From the NCBI RefSeq assembly GCF_000716545.1, contig NZ_JNWZ01000102.1, positions 1 through 15,251 on the forward strand: a DNA stretch of 15,251 nucleotides, read 5' to 3'. This DNA is from Kitasatospora phosalacinea. GTDB taxonomy: Bacteria > Actinomycetota > Actinomycetes > Streptomycetales > Streptomycetaceae. The position numbers and the translations under genes were made by a program. Of the stretch, positions 6,821-15,251 are shown one piece after another. How positions within the stretch are numbered: the first letter of the stretch is position 1; each line of letters starts with the position of its first letter. The notes below the pieces were generated by a model. It searched no databases. It was given only the letters and a program-made list of their open reading frames with translations, and was not told where the DNA came from.

Positions 6821-6827
6821 GGTCGGG

Positions 6828-7088
6828 TCACTCGGGGGAGGGCTCGCCCCGGTCGAAGGGCTCGGTCTCCTTGAGGAAGCCGCGGACCGCGAGGAACTGG
6901 CTGAGCGAGTCGCGGTGGGTGTCGCAGGCGAGCCAGGTCTTGCGGCGGTCGGGGGTGTGGAGCTTGGGGTTGTTCCACAGCAGGGACCAGGCGGCGAGGT
7001 CGCGGCAGCCCTTGGCGGAGCACTTCGGGGGTCCGTCGGGGCCGGGGTGGCCGGTGGGGGTGCCGAAGAGGGGGTGCGCGGTGTCCAT
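6828..7088 (-). CDS. Small conserved zinc-ribbon-like protein
   Basis: This 86-residue soluble protein has four likely metal ligands: Cys23 and Cys28 (CSAKGC), then Cys55 and His58 (CDTH). Between them lies a basic and aromatic stretch (WNNPKLHTP, RRKTWLAC), and SQFLAVRGFLKE follows. I recognise the pattern as a small conserved actinobacterial protein that databases have sometimes named acetone carboxylase. Nothing in this sequence supports that enzymatic label. The ATG (MDTAHPLFG) has AGGATCGG upstream. A longer frame to 7199 would place a 14-bp stem-loop inside the coding region and was not preferred. The gene stands alone between DUF3099 and the specialised operon. Its function is unknown. 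Confidence 0.75.
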   Translation of the reverse strand: MDTAHPLFGTPTGHPGPDGPPKCSAKGCRDLAAWSLLWNNPKLHTPDRRKTWLACDTHRDSLSQFLAVRGFLKETEPFDRGEPSPE

Positions 7089-7100
7089 GGGACCGATCCT

Positions 7101-7112
7101 ATGCCCGGGCAT
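7101..7112. repeat. 12-bp perfect palindrome before the zinc-ribbon gene ribosome-binding site
   Basis: ATGCCCGGGCAT is its own reverse complement and sits 12 nt upstream of the chosen start codon, next to the Shine-Dalgarno sequence. It could be an operator or only GC-rich chance. It lies directly beside the larger hairpin. Confidence 0.4.
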
Positions 7113-7114
7113 GA

Positions 7115-7152
7115 CGACGCCGGGCAGCCACGGGGGGAGCTGCCCGGCGTCG
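7115..7152 (-). promoter_or_regulatory. Strong stem-loop in the leader of the zinc-ribbon gene
   Basis: CGACGCCGGGCAGC (7115-7128) and GCTGCCCGGCGTCG (7139-7152) form a perfect 14-bp stem with a 10-nt loop. On the minus-strand transcript the loop reads TCCCCCCGTG. It lies 26 nt upstream of the start codon, so it may be a structured leader that controls the gene, or a terminator for transcription arriving from upstream. There is no U-run. Confidence 0.55.
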
Positions 7153-7259
7153 GTCTGTCGCTCCGACGGGGGATGCGGAGCGCTAAGGAAGTATGGCACG
7201 CCCGGGGGGCGGTAGGTGGGGCAGTCCGGTGATTAATTTGAGGATCGTCTGAGCTTTCG

Positions 7260-7274
7260 GACGGTCATACCGTC
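7260..7274. repeat. Inverted repeat in the DUF3099/zinc-ribbon gap
   Basis: GACGGT-CAT-ACCGTC is a 6-bp stem with a 3-nt spacer, within the least GC-rich stretch of this gap. It may be an operator for the zinc-ribbon gene or a 3' hairpin of the DUF3099 transcript. No clear -35/-10 pair was found beside it. Confidence 0.35.
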
Positions 7275-7302
7275 ACATCAACGGACATGTCGGGCGCGAG
7301 GA

Positions 7303-7317
7303 TTGAGGGATCCTCAA
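7303..7317 (-). terminator. Hairpin overlapping the DUF3099 stop codon
   Basis: TTGAGG-GAT-CCTCAA forms a perfect 6-bp stem that includes the TGA stop of the DUF3099 gene. No T-run follows, so it is at most a weak terminator or a 3'-end structure. Confidence 0.35.
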
Positions 7318-7664
7318 CCCTGTGGCCGGTTCTCGCCGCTCGCGCCGCCCCCGCCCGTACCGCCGGGGCCCAGCATCAGCGGGGTGTCCGGGGCGAAGGT
7401 GAACGTCGACGGCAGGCCCGGGGCGCGCTCGCGGCCCGCGTTGGCGATCAGCACCGCGAAGTAGGGCAGCAGGATGCCGCCGGCCAGCGCGACGAAGGCG
7501 AGCCAGCGCTGGACGTCCCAGAGGATCACGGCGAGCAGGACGCACGCGGTGCGGATCAGCATCGAGATCACGTAGCGGCGCTGCCGCCCCCGGACGTCCT
7601 CGGTCAGGCTGCTGCGCGCCCCGGTGATCCGGAAGACCTGGCCGTCGTCCGCGTTCTTGGGCAT
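7314..7664 (-). CDS. DUF3099 family membrane protein
   Basis: This 116-residue protein matches the small actinobacterial DUF3099 family as I remember it: a conserved N-terminal VFRITGARSSLTEDVRGRQRRY (10-31) followed by two transmembrane helices, about 31-49 (ISMLIRTACVLLAVILW) and 53-75 (WLAFVALAGGILLPYFAVL). The RxRRY before the first helix and the RER after the second put both ends in the cytoplasm by the positive-inside rule. The Gly/Pro-rich C-terminus looks disordered. The ATG (MPKNADDG) follows GGATGGGA. The role of the family is unknown. Neighbours are kptA upstream and the zinc-ribbon gene downstream, with gaps large enough for separate transcripts. Confidence 0.82.
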   Translation of the reverse strand: MPKNADDGQVFRITGARSSLTEDVRGRQRRYVISMLIRTACVLLAVILWDVQRWLAFVALAGGILLPYFAVLIANAGRERAPGLPSTFTFAPDTPLMLGPGGTGGGGASGENRPQG

Positions 7665-7770
7665 GTCGTCCCATCCAATCCTCTGGTCGGTTCGGCCCCT
7701 ACCGCCGACCACCGTAACCCCGCTGACGCCGATCGGGCCCACCCGGGTCCGGTCGACGCGCGGCGGGGGC

Positions 7771-8319
7771 TCAGGGCGTGCGGCGCAGGTACCGGACGGG
7801 GACGGCGTCGGTGAGCCAGACGCCGTTCGCGGACACCCGGAACTCGTACCCGTCCCGGGCCATCCCCGCCGCGTCGACCTCCAGGACGACCGGCCGGCCG
7901 TGCCGGGAGCCGACCCTGACGGCCGTCCCGGTGTCGGCGGAGAGGTGGACGTCCCGCCGGTTCATCGGGCGCAGGCCCTCGGCCAGGATGTGCCGCAGCG
8001 CCGGCTCGGCGGTGCCGTGGAAGAGCACGTCGGGCGGGGCGGTGGCGGGCAGGCCGAGGTCGACCTCGACGGTGTGGCCCTGGCTGGCCCGGATCGAGCG
8101 GCCGTCCTCCGAGTAGGCGAAGCGGCGCTTGTTGTTGGTGGCGACGACGTGGTCCAGCTCGGCGCGGGTCAGCGGGCGGTCGTGCCGGGCCAGCGCGGCG
8201 AGCAGGGCGTCGACGCCCACCCAGCCCGCCGCGTCCAGGGTGACCCCGACGGCGCCCGGGTCGTGCCGCAGGATGCGGGAGAGCATCTTCGACGCCTTCA
8301 CGGTGCGTTTCTCGTCCAT
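7771..8319 (-). CDS. kptA: RNA 2'-phosphotransferase (Tpt1/KptA family)
   Basis: This 182-residue protein has full KptA length and motifs. It shows SRILRHDP with the catalytic Arg-His (18-19), NNKRRFAYSED (62-72), FHGT (100-103) and RRDVHLSADTGTAVRVGSRHG for NAD+ binding. By family it transfers an internal RNA 2'-phosphate to NAD+, giving ADP-ribose 1'',2''-cyclic phosphate. In eukaryotes this completes tRNA splicing. The bacterial role is unsettled. The ATG (MDEKRTVKASKML) has GGGGGA 6 nt upstream. It lies 32 nt after tldE on the same strand, so it is probably co-transcribed with the TldD/TldE pair, although no functional link between them is established. Confidence 0.93.
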   Translation of the reverse strand: MDEKRTVKASKMLSRILRHDPGAVGVTLDAAGWVGVDALLAALARHDRPLTRAELDHVVATNNKRRFAYSEDGRSIRASQGHTVEVDLGLPATAPPDVLFHGTAEPALRHILAEGLRPMNRRDVHLSADTGTAVRVGSRHGRPVVLEVDAAGMARDGYEFRVSANGVWLTDAVPVRYLRRTP

Positions 8320-8351
8320 CGGGGTCCCCCGGGGGTTCGGGTCGGCCGGGC

Positions 8352-9745
8352 TCAGGAGGCCTGGCTGACCGAGCTCATGTTGAAGTCGGACACCCGGACC
8401 GGCGGCATCGCCGCCCGGGTGAACCAGTCGCCCCACTCGCGGGGCAGGCAGCGTTCGGTGCGGCCCACCTCGGTGATCCGGCCGAGCAGGTCGACCGGGG
8501 ACTCGTTGAAGCGGAAGTTGTTGACGGCGCCGACCACCTCGCCGTCCTCGACCAGGTAGACGCCGTCCCGGGTGAGGCCGGTGAGCAGCAGCGTGGCCGG
8601 GTCGACCTCGCGGATGTACCACAGGCAGGTGAGCAGCAGGCCGCGCTCGGTGCGGGCGACCATCTCGTCCAGCGTCGGCGCGCCGGGGGCGGAGGTCTCC
8701 AGCACCAGGTTGTCGATCGGCGGGGTGAGCGGGAGGCCGGCCAGGCCCGCGGAGTGCCGGGTGGTCAGCAGGTTGGTCAGCCGGCCCTCGCGCAGCCAGT
8801 CGGTGGCGGCCAGCGGGGAGCCGTTGTCGAACACCGAGTCGTTCTCGCCGGAGGAGTGCGCGAGGACGAACGGCGCGGCCTGCAGGCCGGGCTCCGCCGG
8901 GTCCGAGCGCAGGGTCAGCGGCAGCGGGCTGAGCCGCTCGCCGATCCGGGTGCCGCCCCCCGTCCTCGAGAACACCGAGCGGCCCTCCACCGCGTCCCGC
9001 GCGCCGGACGACCAGGACAGGTAGACCATCAGGTCGGCGACGGCCGAGGGCGGCAGCAGCGCCTCGTAGCGCCCGGCGGGCAGGTCGATCCGCTTGCGGC
9101 CCCAGCCGAGGCGGCGGGTCAGGTCGGTGTGCAGGGCGGTGACGTCGATGTCGGTGAAGTCCCGCGTCGCGGCGCCGGCCCAGGCGGAGCCGGACAGGTC
9201 GGCGGTCTTGGCGTTCAGCTCGACGGTGCCGGTGGGCTGGTCGTGGCGCAGCCGCAGGCCGGTGGAGCTGCCCAGGTAGGAGGTGGTGCGCTCGTGCCGG
9301 GCGAAGCCGTACAGCAGCTCGCCGCCCGCGCGGGCCCGGGCGAAGGCTTCGCCGAGGGCGGGCGCGAAGGAGGCGAACACGCCGATGTCGGTGGTCTCCG
9401 GGGCCTCGGTGAAGCGCGGGTCGGCCGCCCGGCCCCCGATCAGCGGCTGGGCGTCCTCGGCGGGCTCGGCGGCCCGGGCGGCGCCCTCGGCGGCGCGCAC
9501 CAGCCGCTCGACCTCGTCGAGCGTGACGGCCTCCTGGGCGACCACGCCGGAGGCGGTGCCGGTGGCGCCGCGCACGGTGGAGACCACGGTGAGCCGGCGG
9601 CCGCGGGTGACGCCGTTGGTGGTCAGGCCGTTGCCGGCCCAGCGCAGGTTGGCGCTGGACTCCTCGTCGGCGATCACCACGCAGCCGTCGGCGCGGGAGA
9701 GTTCGAGGGCGCGTTCCACCAGCTCGTGGGGGTGCGTGTGGGACA

Positions 9746-9746
<1 letters not shown>
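8352..9746 (-). CDS. tldE: TldE/PmbA subunit of the TldD-TldE protease
   Basis: This 464-residue protein is a TldE/PmbA-type homologue. It lacks the HExxxH metal site, which belongs to its partner. Recognisable segments are NLRWAGNGLTTNGVTRGRR near the N-terminus, the middle RHERTTSYLGSSTGLRLR, and the C-terminal GLTRDGVYLVEDGEVVGAVNNFRFNESP. In characterised bacteria TldD and TldE form a heterodimeric cylinder that cleaves unfolded peptides and, in some hosts, matures modified peptides such as microcin B17. The ATG overlaps the tldD stop in TGATG, with AGGAGG about 10 nt upstream, so the two are translationally coupled and probably made in equal amounts. No peptide precursor gene was seen nearby, so a housekeeping role is likelier. 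Confidence 0.93.
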
Positions 9747-11311
<1,565 letters not shown>

Positions 11312-11425
11312 CGGGCTCCCTGGGTCGAGGGTCGGACGCGACGGGCCGCCCCCGGCCGAGGGCACACCCGCTCGCATCATCCCCGCCCGCAGGGCGTACG
11401 GCCAGCCAATATCCACCGCGCCGCC

Positions 11426-11440
11426 CTGACGGCCCGTCAG
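11426..11440 (-). terminator. Hairpin after the MBL-fold hydrolase gene
   Basis: CTGACG-GCC-CGTCAG forms a perfect 6-bp stem, 7 nt past the stop codon of the hydrolase gene on the minus strand. No T-run follows. It may separate that gene from tldD, which begins 136 nt further on. Confidence 0.4.
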
Positions 11441-11447
11441 CCCCAGG

Positions 11448-12578
11448 TCAGGACAGCGCCTCCCACCAGCCGTCCAGCTCCGGCGGGTTGGCCACCTCCA
11501 CCCGCTGCCCCGGGCGCGGCACCGCCAGCGGCACGCCCTGCGCCTTCGCCTCCGCCAGCAGCCGCTCCACCGGCTCCGCCCACGGGTGCGGCGCCAGGTT
11601 GAAGGTGCACCAGTGGATCGGCAGCAGCAGCCCGCCGCGCAGCTCCAGGTGCGCCCGCACCGCCTCCTCCGGGTTCAGGTGGATGTCCGCCCAGGCCGCG
11701 TCGTACGCGCCGATCGCCATCAGCGACGCGTCGAACGGGCCGTGCCGCTCGCCGATCCGGGCGAAGCCCTCGAAGTAGCCGGAGTCGCCGGTGAAGAACA
11801 CCTTCCGCTCCGGGCCCGCCACCACCCAGGAGCCCCACAGCGTGGTGTTCCGGGCCAGGCTGCGGCCGGAGAAGTGGTGCGCGGCGGTCAGCGTCAGCGT
11901 CAACTCGCCGAGCGTGCAGGTCTCGTCCCAGTCCAGCTCGATGATCCGGTGCTCCGGCACGCCCCAGCGGCGCAGGTGGCCGCCGATGCCCAGCGGCACC
12001 GCGAACGGCGCCGACTGCAACTCGACCAGGCGGCGCACCGTCGCCATGTCCAGGTGGTCGTAGTGGTCGTGCGAGACCAGCACCGCGTCCACCTGCGGCA
12101 GCTCCGCCAGGTCCACCGGCACCGGGTGCAGCCGCCTGGGGCCGGTCAGCTGCGAGGGCGAGCAGCGCTCCGACCAGACCGGGTCCACCAGCACCCGGCA
12201 GCCGTCCAGCTCCAGCAGCGCCGAGGCGTGCCCGAACCACGTCACCGCGACGCCCTCGGACGCCCCGCCCGACACCTCCGGCACCGCCAGCGGCACCGGG
12301 CCGGTCGGCACCCGGCCCTCCTTCTCGAACAGCATCCGGCGCAGCGTCGCCCCGTCCGGCCGGCCCGGCGCCCCGGCCGACACCTCGGACGGCGCGTTGT
12401 GGAACACCCCGTCGCGGTACTGCGGGGACGCCCGCAGCCGCAGGTCCGACGCGTCCGGCCGGCGCCCGAACTGGGCCGGCACCTCGCGCAGCGCCCACGC
12501 CGCCGCACCCGCCAGGGCCAGCGCCGCCAGCACCGCCAGCCTGCGGCGCCCCGTCCGGTCAGGGTCTGCACCACTCAT
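11448..12578 (-). CDS. Membrane-anchored metallo-beta-lactamase-fold hydrolase (UlaG/NAPE-PLD-like)
   Basis: This 376-residue protein has an N-terminal RTGRRRLAVLAALALAGAAAWAL, which is a signal anchor or possibly an exported leader. The metallo-beta-lactamase domain begins at about residue 105 (VTWFGHASALLEL). The metal motif HDHYDHLD (170-177) gives HxHxDH, and LTAAHHFSGR, FFTGDSGYFEGF and LLPIHWCTFNLAPHPW supply further ligands. The FGHASxLLE and WCTF segments place it near UlaG-type and N-acylphosphatidylethanolamine phospholipase D-type hydrolases. These cleave phosphodiester or lactone bonds, but the substrate cannot be predicted. The chosen ATG (MSGADPDRTG) has CGGAG 10 nt upstream. 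An alternative ATG at 12605 would add nine residues. It is divergent from fabG. Confidence 0.85.
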   Translation of the reverse strand: MSGADPDRTGRRRLAVLAALALAGAAAWALREVPAQFGRRPDASDLRLRASPQYRDGVFHNAPSEVSAGAPGRPDGATLRRMLFEKEGRVPTGPVPLAVPEVSGGASEGVAVTWFGHASALLELDGCRVLVDPVWSERCSPSQLTGPRRLHPVPVDLAELPQVDAVLVSHDHYDHLDMATVRRLVELQSAPFAVPLGIGGHLRRWGVPEHRIIELDWDETCTLGELTLTLTAAHHFSGRSLARNTTLWGSWVVAGPERKVFFTGDSGYFEGFARIGERHGPFDASLMAIGAYDAAWADIHLNPEEAVRAHLELRGGLLLPIHWCTFNLAPHPWAEPVERLLAEAKAQGVPLAVPRPGQRVEVANPPELDGWWEALS

Positions 12579-12762
12579 CTCGCGTCCGCTCCGATCGGCT
12601 CGCATCGCACCGGCGCCCCGGACTCTCCGGAACACCCTCGGGGCAACGCCCGCCACCGGCCCGGCGTTCCCCCACCCGTCGATGCCCACGTTGTGGAGAT
12701 ACGACAGTTCTCGCCGGACGCCCCTGTCGGAGGCCGCTTCGCCCGAGCTCGCACCCTACCGA

Positions 12763-12768
12763 TAGCGT
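12763..12768 (+). promoter_or_regulatory. Weak -10 candidate for fabG-fabI
   Basis: TAGCGT fits the actinobacterial -10 pattern TAGnnT and lies 66 nt before the fabG start. No good -35 hexamer sits 17-18 nt upstream, so this is only a candidate within the 256-nt divergent gap. Confidence 0.25.
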
Positions 12769-12834
12769 CGCTGGTGGCTGCCCGCGCAGCCGCGCACCCA
12801 CATCGGACGCACGTCGAGAGAATGAGGTGGACCT

Positions 12835-13554
12835 TTGAGCCGCTCGGTACTGGTCACCGGAGGGAACCGGGGCATCGGCCTGGCGATCGCCCAGAGCTTC
12901 GCCGAGGCGGGCGACAAGGTCGCGATCACCAGCCGAAACGGCGAGGTCCCCGCGGAACTCGCCAAGTACGACGTCCTCGCCGTCCGGGCCGACATCACCG
13001 ACGCCGCGCAGGTCGACGCCGCCTTCACCGAGATCGAGGCCGCCCACGGCCCGGTCGAGGTCCTGGTCGCCAACGCGGGCATCACCAAGGACACCCTGCT
13101 GCTGCGCATGTCCGAGGAGGAGTTCACCTCCGTCCTGGACACCAACCTCACCGGCACCTTCCGGGTCGTCAAGCGCGCCGCCGCGAAGATGCTGCGCGCC
13201 CGCAAGGGCCGGGTCGTGCTGATCTCCTCCGTCGTCGGCCTCAGCGGCTCCGCCGGGCAGGTCAACTACGCCGCGTCCAAGGCGGGCCTGGTCGGCTTCG
13301 CCCGCTCCCTCGCCCGTGAACTCGGCTCGCGCAGCATCACCGTCAACGTGGTCGCGCCGGGCTTCGTCGACACCGACATGACCGCCGTGCTCAGCGAGGA
13401 GCGCCGCAAGGAGATCGTCTCCGGCGTCCCGCTGGGCCGCTACGCCGCCCCCGCCGAGATCGCCTCGGCCGTGCGGTTCCTGGCCTCCGACGAGGCCGCG
13501 TACATCACCGGAGCCGTCATTCCCGTCGACGGCGGATTGGGCATGGGTCACTGA
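12835..13554 (+). CDS. fabG: 3-oxoacyl-ACP reductase FabG
   Basis: This 239-residue short-chain dehydrogenase carries the NADPH motif TGGNRGIG (8-15), NAG (80-82), Asn104, catalytic Ser132 in LISSVVG, and YxxxK with Tyr145 and Lys149. By family it reduces 3-oxoacyl-ACP in type II fatty acid elongation. The start is TTG, chosen because GAGG (12824-12827) lies 7 nt upstream and the frame opens directly with SRSVLVTGGNRGIG. It precedes fabI by 2 nt, the same arrangement as mycobacterial fabG1-inhA, which strongly supports the fatty-acid assignment over a generic SDR. Confidence 0.94.
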   Translation: MSRSVLVTGGNRGIGLAIAQSFAEAGDKVAITSRNGEVPAELAKYDVLAVRADITDAAQVDAAFTEIEAAHGPVEVLVANAGITKDTLLLRMSEEEFTSVLDTNLTGTFRVVKRAAAKMLRARKGRVVLISSVVGLSGSAGQVNYAASKAGLVGFARSLARELGSRSITVNVVAPGFVDTDMTAVLSEERRKEIVSGVPLGRYAAPAEIASAVRFLASDEAAYITGAVIPVDGGLGMGH

Positions 13555-13556
13555 CC

Positions 13557-14324
13557 ATGACTGGAATTCTCGAAGGCAAGCGCATCCTGATCACCGGCGT
13601 GCTGATGGAGTCCTCCATCGCCTTCCACACCGCGAAGCTCGCCCAGGAGCAGGGCGCCGAGATCATCCTCACCGCCTTCCCCCGGCCCAGCCTCACCGAG
13701 CGCATCGCCAAGAAGCTCCCCAAGCCCGTCAAGGTCCTGGAGCTCGACGTCTCCAACGCCGAGCAGCTGGCCGGCATCGCCGACCGGGTCCGCGAGCACC
13801 TGCCCACCCTCGACGGCATCGTCCACTCCATCGGCTTCGCGCCGCAGGACGCCCTCGGCGGCAACTTCCTCGACACCCCGTGGGAGTCCGTCGCCACCGC
13901 GATGCACGTGTCCGCGTACTCCTTCAAGTCGCTCACCACGGCGCTGCTCCCGCTCATGCAGGACGGCGGCTCGGTGGTCGGCCTGACCTTCGACGCGCAG
14001 TTCGCCTGGCCGCAGTACGACTGGATGGGCCCGGCGAAGGCCGCCCTGGAGTCCACCAACCGGTACCTGGCCCGCTACCTGGGCTCGCGCGACATCCGCT
14101 GCAACCTGGTCTCGGCCGGCCCGATCGGCTCGATGGCCGCGAAGTCCATCCCCGGCTTCCCGGACCTCGCCGCGACCTGGGACACCCGCTCCCCGCTCAA
14201 GTGGGACCTCTCCGACCCGGAGCCGGCCGGCCGCGGCGTCGTCGCGCTGCTCAGCGACTGGTTCCCGAAGACCACCGGCGAGATCGTCCACGTCGACGGC
14301 GGGCTGCACGCGATCGGTGCGTGA
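13557..14324 (+). CDS. fabI: Enoyl-ACP reductase, InhA/FabI type
   Basis: This 255-residue enoyl reductase has ITGVLMESSIAFHTAKLAQEQGA (12-34), very close to the InhA N-terminus, then SIGFAP (91-96) and the catalytic set Phe145, Tyr154 and Lys161 in YDWMGPAK. The C-terminus TTGEIVHVDGGLHAIGA is typical. By family it performs the last, NADH-dependent reduction of each fatty-acid elongation cycle. It starts 2 nt after the fabG stop and so is co-transcribed and probably translationally coupled. The transcript ends at a strong hairpin terminator. Confidence 0.95.
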   Translation: MTGILEGKRILITGVLMESSIAFHTAKLAQEQGAEIILTAFPRPSLTERIAKKLPKPVKVLELDVSNAEQLAGIADRVREHLPTLDGIVHSIGFAPQDALGGNFLDTPWESVATAMHVSAYSFKSLTTALLPLMQDGGSVVGLTFDAQFAWPQYDWMGPAKAALESTNRYLARYLGSRDIRCNLVSAGPIGSMAAKSIPGFPDLAATWDTRSPLKWDLSDPEPAGRGVVALLSDWFPKTTGEIVHVDGGLHAIGA

Positions 14325-14336
14325 GCACTCCGCCCC

Positions 14337-14380
14337 GGGCGCGGCCGTCCCCTCCGGGGGGCGGCCGCGCCCGCGTTTTC
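14337..14380 (+). terminator. Strong intrinsic terminator of fabG-fabI
   Basis: GGGCGCGGCCG (14337-14347) and CGGCCGCGCCC (14362-14372) form an 11-bp perfect stem, with a CCCC/GGGG inner stem in the loop, followed by gcgTTTTccg. It begins 12 nt after the fabI stop and also lies between convergent genes. Confidence 0.85.
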
Positions 14381-14415
14381 CGCCTCCCGCCGTTCCCCGG
14401 CCCTGGACGCGGACC

Positions 14416-15087
14416 CTAGGGGTTCTTCTTGCAGAAGCCGATGGCCCGGCCCGCCTCGTCGGCGGCCTTCTCCGGGTCGCCGGCCCGGATCGCGTCGAGG
14501 ATCGCGGCGTGCGGGACCCAGCGGTGGGGGAGCAGGTCGGGGCCGACGTCGTGGCGCAGGTGGGCGCGCAGGACTTCGCCGAGGTCGGCGTAGACGGCGG
14601 CGAGGACGTCGTTGTGGGCGGCGGCGACCACCGCCTGGTGGAACGCGGCGTCGGCCTGGATGAAGTCCTCGGGGACGCCGGAGTGCCAGGCGGCGTCCCG
14701 GCGGGCGAGCGCGGCGTCGAGGAGTTCGAGGTCGCGCGGGGTGCGGCGGAGGGCCGCGAAGCCGGCCGCGGAGGTCTCCAGGGCGGAGCGCAGCTCGGCC
14801 ACCTGGTCCTGGTCGGCGTCGGCGAAGCGGCGGTGCATGACGCCCGCGAGCTCGCTGGTGGCCAGGACGTAGGTGCCCGAGCCCTGGCGGATGTCGAGCA
14901 GCCCGTTGTGGGCGAGGGCGCGGACGGCCTCGCGGACGGTGTTGCGGGCGACGCCGAGCTGGTCGACGAGCTCCGCTTCGGTGGGGATGCGTGATCCCAC
15001 CGGCCACTCGCCGGAGGTGATCTGGGCCCGGAGCTGGGCGATCACCTGGTCGGAGAGCGGGGTGCGGCGAGTGGTCGACAGCGCCAA
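14416..15087 (-). CDS. GntR-family transcriptional regulator, FadR subfamily (FCD domain)
   Basis: This 223-residue regulator has an N-terminal winged helix (10-76: PLSDQVIAQLRAQI, IPTEAELVDQLGVARNTVREAVRAL, LDIRQGSGTYVL) and an all-helical C-terminal FCD effector domain (about 92-215) with the metal and ligand residues of DAAFHQAVVAAAHN and HAAILDAI. The start is TTG (MALSTTRR), fixed by AAGGAG 10 nt upstream. FCD regulators usually sense small carboxylates and often control an adjacent, divergent gene. Here that gene begins at 15166, 78 nt away, and is the likely target along with autoregulation (inference). The gene ends convergent to fabI. It is not shown to regulate fatty-acid genes despite the subfamily name. 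Confidence 0.93.
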   Translation of the reverse strand: MALSTTRRTPLSDQVIAQLRAQITSGEWPVGSRIPTEAELVDQLGVARNTVREAVRALAHNGLLDIRQGSGTYVLATSELAGVMHRRFADADQDQVAELRSALETSAAGFAALRRTPRDLELLDAALARRDAAWHSGVPEDFIQADAAFHQAVVAAAHNDVLAAVYADLGEVLRAHLRHDVGPDLLPHRWVPHAAILDAIRAGDPEKAADEAGRAIGFCKKNP

Positions 15088-15104
15088 GGCGGGTGCTCCT
15101 TCTG

Positions 15105-15114
15105 TGGTCTACCT
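15105..15114. promoter_or_regulatory. Candidate GntR/FCD operator half-match
   Basis: TGGTCTACCT is one base short of the TGGTnnACCA palindrome reported for several FCD-type regulators. It lies in the gap between the regulator and the divergent gene, next to the regulator's ribosome-binding site, as expected for autoregulation. Confidence 0.35.
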
Positions 15115-15122
15115 CATCAGGA

Positions 15123-15137
15123 TACCGGGGTGCGGTA
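15123..15137. repeat. Inverted repeat in the regulator/divergent-gene gap
   Basis: TACCG-GGGTG-CGGTA is a 5-bp inverted repeat with a 5-nt spacer, 9 nt from the operator candidate. It is a second possible binding site for the GntR regulator. Confidence 0.3.
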
Positions 15138-15153
15138 AGTCATCCCATGATTC

Positions 15154-15159
15154 TATGAT
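15154..15159 (+). promoter_or_regulatory. -10 element of a probably leaderless transcript
   Basis: TATGAT ends 6 nt before the ATG at 15166, and no Shine-Dalgarno sequence lies between them. Transcription would start at or next to the A of the ATG. A -35 hexamer is not obvious. The opposite strand of the same patch holds TAGAAT, which could serve the GntR gene. Confidence 0.45.
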
Positions 15160-15165
15160 TACGCC

Positions 15166-15251
15166 ATGTCTACCGCAGCAGACCCCTCCGCCACCGAGAC
15201 CGAGAGCCACCCGCCAGCCGATCCGTCCCCCACCGCCCCGCTCTCCGACCA
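15166..15251 (+). CDS. Partial CDS (N-terminal 28 codons), divergent from the GntR regulator
   Basis: The frame opens with ATG TCT ACC and reads MSTAADPSATETESHPPADP before the window ends. The visible part is polar, Pro-rich and disordered. Genes divergent from FCD regulators are often transporters or catabolic enzymes, and a soluble N-terminal tail before the first helix of an MFS transporter would fit, but no domain is visible. The likely leaderless promoter and the regulator's proximity support a real start. Confidence 0.6.
   Translation, partial: MSTAADPSATETESHPPADPSPTAPLSD

Larger units (their letters stand above)
6456..6827. other. Intergenic region holding the operon promoter, operator, leader ORF and an upstream terminator
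   Basis: This 372-nt gap separates the specialised operon from the chromosomal core genes. From right to left it holds a hairpin just after the upstream gene, a terminator-like hairpin with a T-run, a -35/-10 promoter, the palindromic operator and the leader ORF. The plus-strand frames across it have no convincing ribosome-binding site or family resemblance. Confidence 0.7.

Noticed and set aside
7089..7199. Longer N-terminus for the zinc-ribbon protein
   Set aside because: The added residues are coded by the stem-loop and have no better start signal. The ATG at 7088 has AGGATCGG upstream.

Overview
This is a very GC-rich window with actinobacterial gene style: GTG and TTG starts, short overlaps between genes, Pro/Ala-rich linkers, and an InhA-like enoyl reductase behind fabG. 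Streptomyces, Kitasatospora or a close relative is the best guess, inferred from gene content and base composition only.

The left part (1-6820) is a tightly packed minus-strand operon that looks like specialised metabolism. In transcription order it has a single promoter with an operator, a possible 20-codon leader ORF, a free-standing peptidyl carrier protein, a GT1-type glycosyltransferase, a GT4-type glycosyltransferase, a fused alpha-beta thiamine-diphosphate E1, a lipoyl E2 acyltransferase, and the Pro-rich start of another gene cut by the window edge. Spacing between genes runs from a 7-nt gap to 7-nt overlaps. A lipoyl E1/E2 pair beside a carrier protein resembles the two-component transketolases of tetrahydroisoquinoline antibiotic pathways (NapB/NapD, QncN/QncL), which load a ketose-derived two-carbon glycolyl unit onto a carrier. 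Here the pair sits with two glycosyltransferases. The promoter carries a 24-bp perfect palindrome with the core TGGGAGCGCTCCCA, the published CebR box (cello-oligosaccharide-responsive LacI-family repressor), directly downstream of the -10 region. The inferred picture is a cello-oligosaccharide-controlled operon that makes and glycosylates a carrier-bound acyl unit. It is the most interesting part of the window.

The middle (6828-12578, all minus strand) looks like ordinary chromosomal core: a small zinc-ribbon-like protein with a highly structured leader, a DUF3099 membrane protein, KptA (RNA 2'-phosphotransferase), the TldE/TldD protease pair, and a membrane-anchored metallo-beta-lactamase-fold hydrolase. 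tldD carries what looks like an in-frame insertion of a short palindromic element.

The right part (12835-15251) has the fatty-acid pair fabG-fabI on the plus strand, ending in a strong terminator. A convergent FadR-type GntR regulator follows, and then a divergent, probably leaderless gene cut by the right edge.

No rRNA, tRNA, insertion sequence, integrase or CRISPR array was seen.
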